23,948 bases of DNA from DATBLZ01 sp036555065 (GCA_036555065.1 DATBLZ010000084.1:1-23948), one strand, 5' to 3'. Positions 15,135 through 22,625 are shown, counted from the stretch's first letter. Program-made: numbers and translations. The notes: generated by a model from the sequence alone, not told the origin.

Positions 15135-16235
15135 CTAATCCCCGCGCTCGATGGCGGCGCGCAGCAGCGCGATGCGCGCAAGCAATCGGTCCCGGGCTGG
15201 ATCGAGCAGCGTGCAATGACCCACTTTGCGCCCCGGACGCGGCTCCTTTCCGTAGTCGTGCAGATGCGCGCCGGGGATCGCGAGAATCGCGGCAGAGTCG
15301 GGGATGCGGCCGAGGAAGTTCAGCATTGCAGCGTGGCCGCGCACGCCGGTCGCGCCGAGCGGCCAGCCGAGGACGGCGCGCAAGTGATTCTCGAACTGGC
15401 TCGTTTCCGCGCCTTCGATCGTCCAATGGCCGGAATTGTGGACGCGCGGAGCGATCTCGTTGGCGACGAGCCCGGCCGGCGTCAGGAAGAACTCGACGGT
15501 CAGCACGCCGCGATAGTCGAACCTCGCCATGATCTCGCGAAGCCATTGCTCGGCCGTGCGCTGCAGCCAAGAATCACCGTAGGGCGCGATCGAGGACACG
15601 AGAATCCCGTCGCGATGCACGTTCTCGGTCAGCGGATAGTACGCCTCGGCGCCGGCGGCGCCGCGAACGGCGATCAACGACAGCTCGCGCTCGAACTTGA
15701 CCCAGCCCTCGACGATCGCGGGCACGCGTCCGAGGTCGTCCCAGCCGGACAGAAGCGCAGCAACGCTCGCAGCGACGCGCTGGCCGCGGCCGTCGTAACC
15801 GAGCCGGCGCGCCTTGAGCACGACGGGCCAACCTAGCGAGTCGCCGATGCGCTCCAGGTCGGCGCGTTCGTCGACTGCGACGAACGGCGCCGTCGGCATC
15901 GAGAGCGACTCGAAAAGCCGCTTCTCCGCGAGCCGGTCCTGGGCGATCGCGACGATCGACGGCGGGGGATAAACGGCGATGCGCCGTGCGACCTCGGTCA
16001 GCGCGGCGATCGAGACGTTCTCGATCTCGAACGTGAGCACGTCGACGTCGCTCGCGAGCGCCGCGAGCGCCGCAGCATCGTCGAGCGCGGCCGTGCGTAT
16101 GGGCGCGATTCGCCCCGCGGGCGATGCCGGGCCGTCGCCGACGAAGCGACACTCGATGCCAAGCGGGTAGCCTGCGAGCGCGAGCATGCGGCCCAATTGG
16201 CCGGCGCCCACGATGCCCACTCGACGCGCGCTCAT
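15135..16235 (-). CDS. purK: N5-carboxyaminoimidazole ribonucleotide synthase (PurK)
   Basis: ATP-grasp enzyme making N5-CAIR from AIR, bicarbonate and ATP, the substrate for PurE. 366 residues. The N-terminus 'RVGIVGAGQLGRMLALAGYPLGIEC' is the PurK nucleotide-fold signature. Also visible are 'TFEIENVS', 'VVLKARRLGYDGRGQ' (ATP-binding lysine and glycine loop), 'EGWVKFERELSLI', 'ENVHRDGI' and the metal-site stretch 'VEFFL...NEIAPRVHNSGHWTIEG'. ATG at 16235 fits family homology; the frame runs upstream into purE but without similarity. The purE stop is 25 nt upstream, so purEK is one unit. Confidence 0.95.
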   Translation of the reverse strand: MSARRVGIVGAGQLGRMLALAGYPLGIECRFVGDGPASPAGRIAPIRTAALDDAAALAALASDVDVLTFEIENVSIAALTEVARRIAVYPPPSIVAIAQDRLAEKRLFESLSMPTAPFVAVDERADLERIGDSLGWPVVLKARRLGYDGRGQRVAASVAALLSGWDDLGRVPAIVEGWVKFERELSLIAVRGAAGAEAYYPLTENVHRDGILVSSIAPYGDSWLQRTAEQWLREIMARFDYRGVLTVEFFLTPAGLVANEIAPRVHNSGHWTIEGAETSQFENHLRAVLGWPLGATGVRGHAAMLNFLGRIPDSAAILAIPGAHLHDYGKEPRPGRKVGHCTLLDPARDRLLARIALLRAAIERGD

Positions 16236-16260
16236 CGAAACGGGTTGGGCTCGTGCGCCG

Positions 16261-16755
16261 CTATTCGCTGGCACGAGGATCGGGGTGCTGCAGCACTTTG
16301 CTGGTCTGATTCGCCCGATAGGCGTCGAGCGCCTTGGCGATCGACGCATGCTTGTCCGCGAGAACCGCGGCCGCGAACAGCGCCGCGTTGACGGCGCCTG
16401 ACTTGCCGATCGCGAACGTCGCGACCGGCACGCCCGCCGGCATCTGCACGATCGAGAGCAACGAGTCGACGCCGTTGAGCGTGCGCGACTCTATGGGGAC
16501 GCCGAGCACGGGTAGCCGCGTCTTGGCCGCGGTCATTCCCGGCAGGTGTGCTGCTCCGCCCGCGGCCGCGATGATGACCTCGAGCCCGCGCCCAACCGCG
16601 CTCTCGGCGTATTCGAAGAGGAGATCCGGCGTGCGATGGGCTGAAACGACGCGGGTCTCGTAGGGAACGGCGAGGAAATCGAGTGTTTCCGCGCAGTGCG
16701 CCATCGTTGCCCAGTCGGACTCCGAGCCCATGATGACGCCGACCAGCGGTTTCAT
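16261..16755 (-). CDS. purE: N5-CAIR mutase (PurE, class I)
   Basis: Moves the carboxyl group of N5-CAIR to give CAIR in purine synthesis. 164 residues, standard for class I PurE. 'GVIMGSESDW' (Ser11, Asp14) and 'VVSAHRTPD' (His40, general acid/base) are conserved, as are 'AAAGGAAHLPGMTAA' and 'PVLGVPIES'. I chose ATG 16755, where similarity begins; longer frames upstream run antisense into pmbA. TACAAT lies exactly 6 nt before this ATG on the minus strand, predicting a leaderless transcript for purEK. Confidence 0.96.
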   Translation of the reverse strand: MKPLVGVIMGSESDWATMAHCAETLDFLAVPYETRVVSAHRTPDLLFEYAESAVGRGLEVIIAAAGGAAHLPGMTAAKTRLPVLGVPIESRTLNGVDSLLSIVQMPAGVPVATFAIGKSGAVNAALFAAAVLADKHASIAKALDAYRANQTSKVLQHPDPRASE

Positions 16756-16786
16756 TGCCGCATTGTACCGCAGGTAGAATTGACCC
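16756..16786. promoter_or_regulatory. Divergent promoter region of purE and pmbA
   Basis: The 31-bp gap has TAGAAT at 16775-16780, exactly 6 nt before the pmbA ATG, and TACAAT on the minus strand (16767 to 16762), exactly 6 nt before the purE ATG. A -10 hexamer at this distance places the start point on the A of ATG. -35 elements would fall within the opposite gene and are weak (TTGCAT 19 nt from the purE -10). No Shine-Dalgarno fits in the gap for either gene. Confidence 0.55.
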
Positions 16787-18118
16787 ATGCAATCGACGGC
16801 GACAGCAGATTCACTCGTCAACGCGGCGACGCGCGCTCTCGACATCGCTACGCGCGCGGGCGCCGACCAAGCCGAAGTAGGCGTGACGTTCGATGAAGGG
16901 TTGAGCGTCACCGTGCGCCTCGGCGAGCTCGAGTCCGTCGAGCGACAAAAGGACCGTGGGCTCGCAATCACGGTTTACCAAAATTTGCGCAAAGGCGGGG
17001 CGAGCACGAGCGATATTTCGCCGGCCGGTATCGACAGCGCCGTGCGCAAGGCGCTGAGCATCGCGAGCTTCACGACGGCCGACGAGTATGCCGGCCTTGC
17101 GGACCGCCAACGCATGGCCGTCGATCCGCCCGACCTCGATCTTCATCATCCGTGGGGGCTCGAGGTCGACGGCGCCGCAGAGCTCGCGTTGCGGGCGGAG
17201 AGCGCAGCGCGCTCGCTCGATGCGCGCATCGAAAACTCGGAAGGCGCGGTCGTGTCGACGAGCGATGGAATGCGCGTATATGCGAACAGTCATGGTTTCG
17301 TCGGCGCGTATCCGACGAGCAGCCACTCGATAAGCTGCAGCGTCGTCGCGAAGTCCGATGCAGCGCTCGAGCGCGATTATTGGTACTCGACCGCGCGCGT
17401 AGCGGATACGTTGGAGCCGCCGGAGAGGATCGGCGAGCGCGCGGCGCGCCGCGCCCTCGACCGGCTCGGCTCGAAGCAGATCGACACGTGTGTCGCGCCG
17501 GTCATATTCACACCCGAGCTTGCGCGCGGGTTGTTCGGGCACCTCGTGGCCGCGATCAGCGGCACGAGTCAGTACCGCAGAGCCTCGTTTCTGCTCGATG
17601 CCGCGGGTCGACAAGTGTTTCCGCAGTGGCTGGAGATTCGCGAGGAGCCGCTGATCCCGCGCGCATTGGCGAGCGCCGCGTTCGACGGCGAGGGCGTCGC
17701 GACCAAGCCGCGCGACCTCGTCTCCCGGGGCGTGCTGCAGGGCTATGTTCTCTCGAGCTACTCGGCGCGGCGTTTGGGGCTCGCGACGACCGGCAACGCC
17801 GGCGGCGTCCACAATCTGGTCGTCGCGGCGAACGCCGGCGGTCTCGAGGAGATCATCGCGAGCTGCGATACGGCGCTGGTCGTCACCGAGCTATTGGGTC
17901 AGGGCGTGAACATCGTGACGGGCGACTACTCGCGCGGCGCGGCTGGCTTTTGGGTCGAGAAGGGCAAGATCGTTTGCCCGGTCAGCGAGGTCACGATTGC
18001 GGGCAATCTTGGCGACATGTTCACGCGCATCGAGGCCGTGGGATCCGATGTGGATTTGCGTGGCACGGTTCGGTGTGGATCGGTGCTCGTCGCAGGGCTC
18101 ACGATCGCGGGTCGCTGA
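16787..18118 (+). CDS. pmbA: Metalloprotease partner subunit PmbA (TldE)
   Basis: Pairs with TldD to form the TldD/E protease; PmbA shapes the active-site tunnel but lacks the HExxxH motif, and indeed none is present here. 443 residues. Signatures: 'ALDIATRAGADQAEVGVTFDEGLSVTVRLGELE' at the N-terminus, 'STSDGMRVYANSHGFVG' mid-protein, 'PVIFTPELARGLFGHL', 'ATTGNAGGVHNLVV' and the C-terminal 'GVNIVTGDYSRGAAGFWVE'. It is separated from tldD and from the commonly neighbouring yjgA, which is not in the window. It ends 4 nt from the convergent yihY gene. Confidence 0.96.
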   Translation: MQSTATADSLVNAATRALDIATRAGADQAEVGVTFDEGLSVTVRLGELESVERQKDRGLAITVYQNLRKGGASTSDISPAGIDSAVRKALSIASFTTADEYAGLADRQRMAVDPPDLDLHHPWGLEVDGAAELALRAESAARSLDARIENSEGAVVSTSDGMRVYANSHGFVGAYPTSSHSISCSVVAKSDAALERDYWYSTARVADTLEPPERIGERAARRALDRLGSKQIDTCVAPVIFTPELARGLFGHLVAAISGTSQYRRASFLLDAAGRQVFPQWLEIREEPLIPRALASAAFDGEGVATKPRDLVSRGVLQGYVLSSYSARRLGLATTGNAGGVHNLVVAANAGGLEEIIASCDTALVVTELLGQGVNIVTGDYSRGAAGFWVEKGKIVCPVSEVTIAGNLGDMFTRIEAVGSDVDLRGTVRCGSVLVAGLTIAGR

Positions 18119-18122
18119 CGAG

Positions 18123-19481
18123 CTATTTCCTTTTGGATTCTTCGCGCGCCAGCGCTTTTGCCGTCTCGGCGAGATCGCGGTCGACCAAGTCTGCGAGAGT
18201 CTTGCCGTCGAGCGCGCTCGCGATCGAGCCCTCGATCCGATGCGTCAAGAGCTCGACCGTCGCGTTCCAACTGTGGCCCTTCACACGGGCGCGGTCGCGC
18301 GCTTCGCTGCGCACGGCGCCGAGCACCTCGGCGAGCGTTATACGGCGCGGATCGCGCGCCGGCATGAGCCGTTGCTCGAGCGTCTCGGTGAGCAGACCTT
18401 CTTCCTTGAGAGCGCCGATGACCGGCTCGAGGAAATGGCGCGGCACGCGCATTTGCGCGGCCAGACTCTCGGGGCGCCAGCCGTGCGACGGCGCCTCGAA
18501 GTCGCGCCCCACCAGCAACATCGTGCTGAGCGCGAGCCGCTCGCGCAGCCCGTTCGACATGACGGGCGTGCGTTGGCCATGGCGCAGGTATTCAGGACTC
18601 TGGAAATAGAACGACAACTGGGCGCCAAGAAGCAGCACGAGCCACGAAAGGTACATCCAGAGCATCAAGAAAAAGAGGATCGCGAAACCCGCATAGATTG
18701 CCGTATACGTCGAGGCGGAGACCACGAACTCGGTGAACAACTGTCCGCCCGCGACCCAGGTGATGCCCGCGAACACCCCTCCCGCGAGCGCGGGCCGAAA
18801 GTTCACGCGGGTGTTGGGAATGAACATGTACAGGCCACTGAATGCCGCGATCACGAAAAAGTACGGTGTGAAATCGCCGAGGCGCTCCAGCCAAGCGCCG
18901 ATCGGATCGATCGCACGGAGCTGACCCGCGAGCGTCGTGCTCGACACCGCCGCAATGAGCCCCATCACGAGGAGCATCAGAAACGGCGCGCCGACCATGA
19001 TGCTCAAGTAGTCCGTGAAGCGCTGCGCAAAGCTGCGCGGCCGGTCGACGCGCCAGACGAAATTGAAGCTCGCTTCGACCTTTTGCGCCATGGACAACGC
19101 CGTGAAGAGCAGTAGGCCTACGCTCAAGAACCCAAGCAAGGAGCCGCTGATGTTGTCGACGAAGCCGATGATGCTCGACGTGAGCTCCGCGGCGCGCTCG
19201 GCGCCGATCGGCGTGAGGAACTCGAGGATCAAAGGCTCGAGCTCGCGATGAAACCCCAATCCCTTGAGCACCGCGAAGATGAAAGCCAATAATGGCACGA
19301 TAGCGAGCATCGTCGTATACACGAGGCTCATGGCGCGCAGGCTGAGCTCGCCCTGCGCGAAATCCCGGAGCAACGCGTATACGTAGCGTGCGATCGCTAG
19401 CAATCGCTCGTGCCACTTCGTCGGCGGCGCAGCTTCGGGCCAAAGCAAGAGCTCGATATGTCGGGCGATCGCATCCATCAT
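18123..19481 (-). CDS. YihY/BrkB family inner-membrane protein with C-terminal extension
   Basis: 452 residues. The membrane part (about residues 30-310) has the family start 'LSLRAMSLVYTTMLAIVPLLAF' and six hydrophobic segments, including 'LLGFLSVGLLLFTALS', 'APFLMLLVMGLIAAV', 'YFFVIAAFSGLYMFIPNTRV' and 'FLMLWMYLSWLVLLLGAQLS'. The last 130 or so residues are soluble; 'PESLAAQMRVPRHFLEPVIGALKEEGLL' looks like a winged helix. YihY/BrkB proteins were once thought to be RNase BN; that was an error, and their function is not established. The start is 6 nt after the purC stop, so both are probably co-transcribed; it may instead begin at the next Met codon. Confidence 0.9.
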   Translation of the reverse strand: MMDAIARHIELLLWPEAAPPTKWHERLLAIARYVYALLRDFAQGELSLRAMSLVYTTMLAIVPLLAFIFAVLKGLGFHRELEPLILEFLTPIGAERAAELTSSIIGFVDNISGSLLGFLSVGLLLFTALSMAQKVEASFNFVWRVDRPRSFAQRFTDYLSIMVGAPFLMLLVMGLIAAVSSTTLAGQLRAIDPIGAWLERLGDFTPYFFVIAAFSGLYMFIPNTRVNFRPALAGGVFAGITWVAGGQLFTEFVVSASTYTAIYAGFAILFFLMLWMYLSWLVLLLGAQLSFYFQSPEYLRHGQRTPVMSNGLRERLALSTMLLVGRDFEAPSHGWRPESLAAQMRVPRHFLEPVIGALKEEGLLTETLEQRLMPARDPRRITLAEVLGAVRSEARDRARVKGHSWNATVELLTHRIEGSIASALDGKTLADLVDRDLAETAKALAREESKRK

Positions 19482-19487
19482 AGGCAG

Positions 19488-20378
19488 CTACCCCGTAAGC
19501 CGCTTGAGCGCCTCGAGATACTTCTGGCGCGTGCGCTCGATGACGACCGCGGGCAAATGCGGCCCCGGCGCCGTCTTTTTCCAATCGAGCGTCTCGAGAT
19601 AATCGCGGACGTACTGCTTGTCGAAGCTCTGCGGCGATGCGCCGACTCGGTAGGTCGCAGCGGGCCAGAAGCGCGACGAATCGGGCGTGAGCACCTCGTC
19701 GATGAGCTTGAGCGTGCCGTCGTCGGCAAGGCCGAACTCGAACTTCGTATCCGCGATGATGATCCCGCGCTCGCGCGCATACTGGCTCGCCTCCGTATAG
19801 AGGCGCAGCGAAATCTCGCCGACGCGGTCGGCGAGCTCTTTGCCGACGAGGTCGCGGACCTTCTGCAGCGAGATGTTCTCGTCGTGCGAGCCCGGCGGAG
19901 CCTTCGTGCTCGGCGTGAATATCGGCTCGCGGAGCTGCTCGGCGAGCTCCATTCCGCGCGGCAATGCGACGCCCGAGACGCTGCCCGTGGCGCAATAATC
20001 CTTCCACCCCGAGCCGATTAGGAACCCGCGCACGACGGCCTCGAACGGCAACGGCTTCAGTTGCTCGACGATGACCGCGCGATCGCGCGCGGCTTCGCGA
20101 TCGCCGTCGTCAGCGAGCACGGAGGCCGGATCCGTGCTCAGCAGGTGGTTCGGTATGACATGCGCGAGCTTCGCGAACCAGAAGTTCGCGATGGCCGTGA
20201 GCACGATTCCCTTCTCGGGTATGGGGTCCGGTAGAACGACGTCGAACGCTGAGATACGATCGCTGGCGACGATGAGTAATCGTTTCGCGTCGATCTTGTA
20301 GATGTCCCGCACTTTGCCTCGCGCGATCAGCTGTACGCTACGAAGATTCGACTCGAAGAGCGGCTCGCGGGAGCTCAT
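19488..20378 (-). CDS. purC: SAICAR synthetase (PurC)
   Basis: ATP-dependent joining of CAIR and aspartate, the step directly after PurE. 296 residues, the longer form of the enzyme rather than the roughly 237-residue E. coli type. Signatures: 'LIARGKVRDIYKID' (ATP-binding loop), 'LLIVASDRISAFDVVLPDPIPEKG', 'EAVVRGFLIGSGWKDY', 'PIFTPSTKAPPGSHDENIS' and 'IIIADTKFEFGL...LIDEVLTPDSSRFW'. TAGAAT lies exactly 6 nt before the ATG, again a leaderless layout. It diverges from djlA across 13 bp and leads into yihY. Confidence 0.97.
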   Translation of the reverse strand: MSSREPLFESNLRSVQLIARGKVRDIYKIDAKRLLIVASDRISAFDVVLPDPIPEKGIVLTAIANFWFAKLAHVIPNHLLSTDPASVLADDGDREAARDRAVIVEQLKPLPFEAVVRGFLIGSGWKDYCATGSVSGVALPRGMELAEQLREPIFTPSTKAPPGSHDENISLQKVRDLVGKELADRVGEISLRLYTEASQYARERGIIIADTKFEFGLADDGTLKLIDEVLTPDSSRFWPAATYRVGASPQSFDKQYVRDYLETLDWKKTAPGPHLPAVVIERTRQKYLEALKRLTG

Positions 20379-20391
20379 GAGAACATTCTAG
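20379..20391. promoter_or_regulatory. purC promoter core in the purC-djlA gap
   Basis: The 13-bp gap between divergent start codons holds TAGAAT on the minus strand (20390 to 20385), 6 nt before the purC ATG. No comparable -10 is seen for djlA, whose promoter probably lies inside purC. Confidence 0.5.
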
Positions 20392-21165
20392 ATGCAGTGG
20401 TACGGCAAAGCGATCGGCGCCGCGCTCGGCTTCATGCTCGGGGCCGGTCCCGTTGGCGCCATTCTCGGCGCGTTGCTCGGTCACCAATTCGATCAAGGTC
20501 TGGGGGCGCGGCGCGGAAACGCGTCGACGGCTACCCAAAACCTCTTCTTCGAAGTTGCGTTCGAAGTCATGGGGCACCTTGCAAAAGTCGACGGGCGCGT
20601 CACCGAGGAGGAGATTCGAGTCGCACGCCGAATCATGCACGCGATGCACCTCACGCCCGAGCAAGTGCGCCTCGCGATCGATCGATTCACGGCCGGCAAG
20701 GCAGCGGAGTATCCGCTCGATGAGCGCCTCGCGGAGCTCCGTGCCCACATCGGGCACCGCCAAGACTTGACGCGCGCATTCGTCGAAATCCAATTGCAGG
20801 CAGCGATCGGCGGCGGTGAGATCGACAACGCGAAACGGCAGCGTCTTTGGGAAGTGGCGCGCACATTCGGCATCGACCGCGTCGCGCTCGCCCAAATCGA
20901 AGCGTTGATCCGGGCGCAGGGCCAGCAGGCGGCACGCGCGCCGGGGCCGGCGAGCATCGATGCGGCCTATCGGGTGCTCGGCCTCGAGGCCAGTGCGAGC
21001 GATAAGGAGATCAAGACGGCTTATCGGCGGCTAATGAATCAACATCACCCGGACAAGCTCGTGTCGCGTGGCTTGCCTGCGTCGATGGTGACGATCGCGG
21101 AGCAGAAGACGCGCGAGATCCGCGCCGCCTACGAGCACGTCAAATCGCAACGCGGGTTCAAGTAG
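20392..21165 (+). CDS. djlA: Membrane-anchored DnaJ co-chaperone DjlA
   Basis: Type III J-protein that stimulates DnaK at the inner membrane and is linked in E. coli to envelope-stress signalling. 257 residues: an N-terminal Gly-rich transmembrane segment (about 5-30, 'GAALGFMLGAGPVGAILGALLG'), a TerB-like helical domain (about 48-165, 'LAKVDGRVTEEEI') and a C-terminal J domain with 'AYRVLGLEASASDKEIKTAYRRLM' and the HPD tripeptide at 219-221. The order TM-TerB-J is diagnostic for DjlA. A REP-like palindrome begins immediately after the stop codon. Confidence 0.95.
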   Translation: MQWYGKAIGAALGFMLGAGPVGAILGALLGHQFDQGLGARRGNASTATQNLFFEVAFEVMGHLAKVDGRVTEEEIRVARRIMHAMHLTPEQVRLAIDRFTAGKAAEYPLDERLAELRAHIGHRQDLTRAFVEIQLQAAIGGGEIDNAKRQRLWEVARTFGIDRVALAQIEALIRAQGQQAARAPGPASIDAAYRVLGLEASASDKEIKTAYRRLMNQHHPDKLVSRGLPASMVTIAEQKTREIRAAYEHVKSQRGFK

Positions 21166-21166
21166 A

Positions 21167-21190
21167 AATCGCGGCTAAAGCCGCTCGCAC
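21167..21190. repeat. REP-like element, single copy, djlA/crp junction
   Basis: 24 bases nearly identical to the right half of the rsfS-rlmH element, with one change (CTCGCAC for CTCCCAC). GCGGCT and AGCCGC form a hairpin. It fills the 30-bp gap between the convergent djlA and crp genes and may act as a bidirectional 3'-end structure. Confidence 0.8.
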
Positions 21191-21195
21191 ATGAA

Positions 21196-21888
21196 CTACG
21201 CGGGTCGGCGCAGCGCGGCGGCGACTTGGGGCCGCGCTTTCGGCAACTCGCGCCGCGCGTTGAACACGACGATTGTTTTCCCAGTCGCGCGCACGAGGCC
21301 CTGATCCTCGAGCACCTTGAGCACGCGGCCGGCCATTTCCCGCGAACAGCCGACGAGCCGCGACAGCTCTTGGCGTGAGACCTTGATCTGCATGCCGTCG
21401 GGGTGCGTCATCGCGTCGGGCTCGCGGCAGAGATCCATGATCGCGTGCGCAACGCGTCCGGTCACGTCGACGAAGGCAAGGTCGCCGAGCTTGCGGTTGG
21501 TCCGATGCAAGCGGCTTGCGAGCTGCGTTGCGAGCTCGAACACGATTCCCGGGCTCTCTGCGGCGATTTGGCGGAAGCGCGGATACGTCATTTCGGCTAT
21601 TTCGCTCTCGGAACGCGTGCGTACCCATGCGCTGCGCGCGGGCTGCTCGTAGAACAAGCCCATCTCGCCGAAGAACTGGCCTTTGTTGAGATAGGCGAGG
21701 ACCATTTCATTGCCGTCCTCGTCCTCGATCATGACTTCGACGGAGCCGTCGACGATGTAATAGAGGACGTCCGGTAGGTCGCCTGCGTGGATCATCACGG
21801 TTTTCGCGGGCACGGTTCGCACCCGGCAGTAGCTCAAGAAGCGGTTGATCGCAGGCACATCGCTCAAGGGTCTCGGGGCGTCTTCCAT
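21196..21888 (-). CDS. crp: cAMP receptor protein family regulator (CRP/Vfr/Clp)
   Basis: Global transcription regulator of 230 residues. The cyclic-nucleotide domain has 'GEMGLF' (Glu75) and 'ARSAWVR' (Arg85, Ser86), equivalent to E. coli Glu72, Arg82 and Ser83. The inter-domain pair is Thr130-Asn131, where E. coli has Thr127-Ser128; this Ser contacts the second cAMP subunit, so ligand response could differ. The helix-turn-helix is 'VSRQELSRLVGCSREMAGRVL' split as given; Arg183, Glu184 and Arg188 match the DNA-reading residues of CRP, predicting a TGTGA target. A GGAG lies upstream of the ATG. A perfect target box is found in its own upstream region. Confidence 0.94.
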   Translation of the reverse strand: MEDAPRPLSDVPAINRFLSYCRVRTVPAKTVMIHAGDLPDVLYYIVDGSVEVMIEDEDGNEMVLAYLNKGQFFGEMGLFYEQPARSAWVRTRSESEIAEMTYPRFRQIAAESPGIVFELATQLASRLHRTNRKLGDLAFVDVTGRVAHAIMDLCREPDAMTHPDGMQIKVSRQELSRLVGCSREMAGRVLKVLEDQGLVRATGKTIVVFNARRELPKARPQVAAALRRPA

Positions 21889-21917
21889 TTTCGGGCTCCA
21901 GTTTTACGTAACGCTGT

Positions 21918-21945
21918 ATTTAATCAACTAGCCTCGTGCACGCAA
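21918..21945 (-). promoter_or_regulatory. Candidate sigma-70 promoter of crp
   Basis: On the minus strand, TTGCGT (21945 to 21940), a 16-nt spacer and TTAAAT (21923 to 21918) resemble -35 and -10 elements. The start point would be near 21911, leaving a leader of about 22 nt with GGAG before the crp ATG. Confidence 0.5.
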
Positions 21946-21963
21946 AACACTCGATTGCAGAGC

Positions 21964-21979
21964 TGTGACGCGGTTCACA
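21964..21979. promoter_or_regulatory. Perfect CRP-binding box TGTGA-N6-TCACA
   Basis: TGTGA (21964-21968), CGCGGT, TCACA (21975-21979) match the CRP consensus at all ten fixed positions. The centre is about 60-61 bp upstream of the crp start point I infer, the class I activator distance. The box overlaps the coq7 stop codon (21975-21977). Autoregulation is inference. Confidence 0.75.
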
Positions 21980-22613
21980 CGAAAAGTGCGACGCGACGCA
22001 AGCAGCCGCCGCAGAAGGCCATCAATCCGCGAATCGGCGCCGGAAGGTCATCACCGCCAGCGCGCTTTGCCGCGGCTCCGTGCCGCGCCTCGTCCGCTGC
22101 CATCTGCTCGAGGATAGCGCGGCTTTTGGCATCTTGCGCGGGGAGCCGCGCGAGATGGTCATCGAGGTGCGCTTCGACCTGGGTCTCGGTTTCGCCGACG
22201 AAACCCAAGCTCGCTCGATCGCCGACGGCGCCGGCGAGCATTCCGACGCCGGCGCAGCCGACGTACCAAAGCGGATCGAGACGACTCTTGCGGCCGCCGA
22301 GCTCGGCGAGCCGCTCGGTGCACCAAGCCAAGTGATCGTGTTCCTCGGCTGCAGCGTCGAGCAGATGGCGACGCGTTGCCGGCGTTCGCGCAAACAAGGC
22401 CTGACCGAGATAAAGCGCTTGTGCGGCAATCTCGCCCGCTCGATTCACGCGCATCAGCGCCGCGCTTTGCGCGAGCTCCTCGCTCGACAGTGATGCTTCG
22501 GCAATGCTCGCTGCGGGCGAGCGGCGCTGCGCCATCGGCGCGGCGGCAACGGTGCGTAGCCCCTGGTCGGCGATCGCGATGAGCGGATCCCACGAGCCCA
22601 TAGCTCTGCGCAT
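21975..22613 (-). CDS. coq7: Demethoxyubiquinone hydroxylase (Coq7/UbiF-type di-iron enzyme)
   Basis: Hydroxylates 2-octaprenyl-3-methyl-6-methoxybenzoquinol-type intermediates late in ubiquinone synthesis, at the membrane. 212 residues from ATG 22613. The ferritin-like di-iron ligands are visible: Glu61 in 'RAGEIAAQ', Glu91 and His94 in 'EEHDHL', a Glu in 'GETETQVEAHL', and Glu/His in 'ADEARHG'. 'ASLGFVGETE' is family-typical. I prefer ATG 22613 over ATG 22601 because TATAAT lies exactly 6 nt upstream of it. The stop lies inside the CRP box of crp. Coq7-crp(vfr/clp) adjacency is known in pseudomonads and xanthomonads. Confidence 0.94.
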   Translation of the reverse strand: MRRAMGSWDPLIAIADQGLRTVAAAPMAQRRSPAASIAEASLSSEELAQSAALMRVNRAGEIAAQALYLGQALFARTPATRRHLLDAAAEEHDHLAWCTERLAELGGRKSRLDPLWYVGCAGVGMLAGAVGDRASLGFVGETETQVEAHLDDHLARLPAQDAKSRAILEQMAADEARHGAAAKRAGGDDLPAPIRGLMAFCGGCLRRVALFV

Positions 22614-22619
22614 GGGGCC

Positions 22620-22625
22620 ATTATA
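22620..22625 (-). promoter_or_regulatory. coq7 -10 element (perfect TATAAT)
   Basis: A consensus TATAAT on the minus strand followed by GGCCCC and the ATG places the start point on the start codon. The -35 region lies in the adjoining REP-like element and is poor. Confidence 0.6.

Noticed and set aside
16236..16349. N-terminal extension of purK
   Set aside because: The 38 extra residues are out of frame with the purE they cover and lack PurK similarity; the nucleotide-binding fold begins at ATG 16235.
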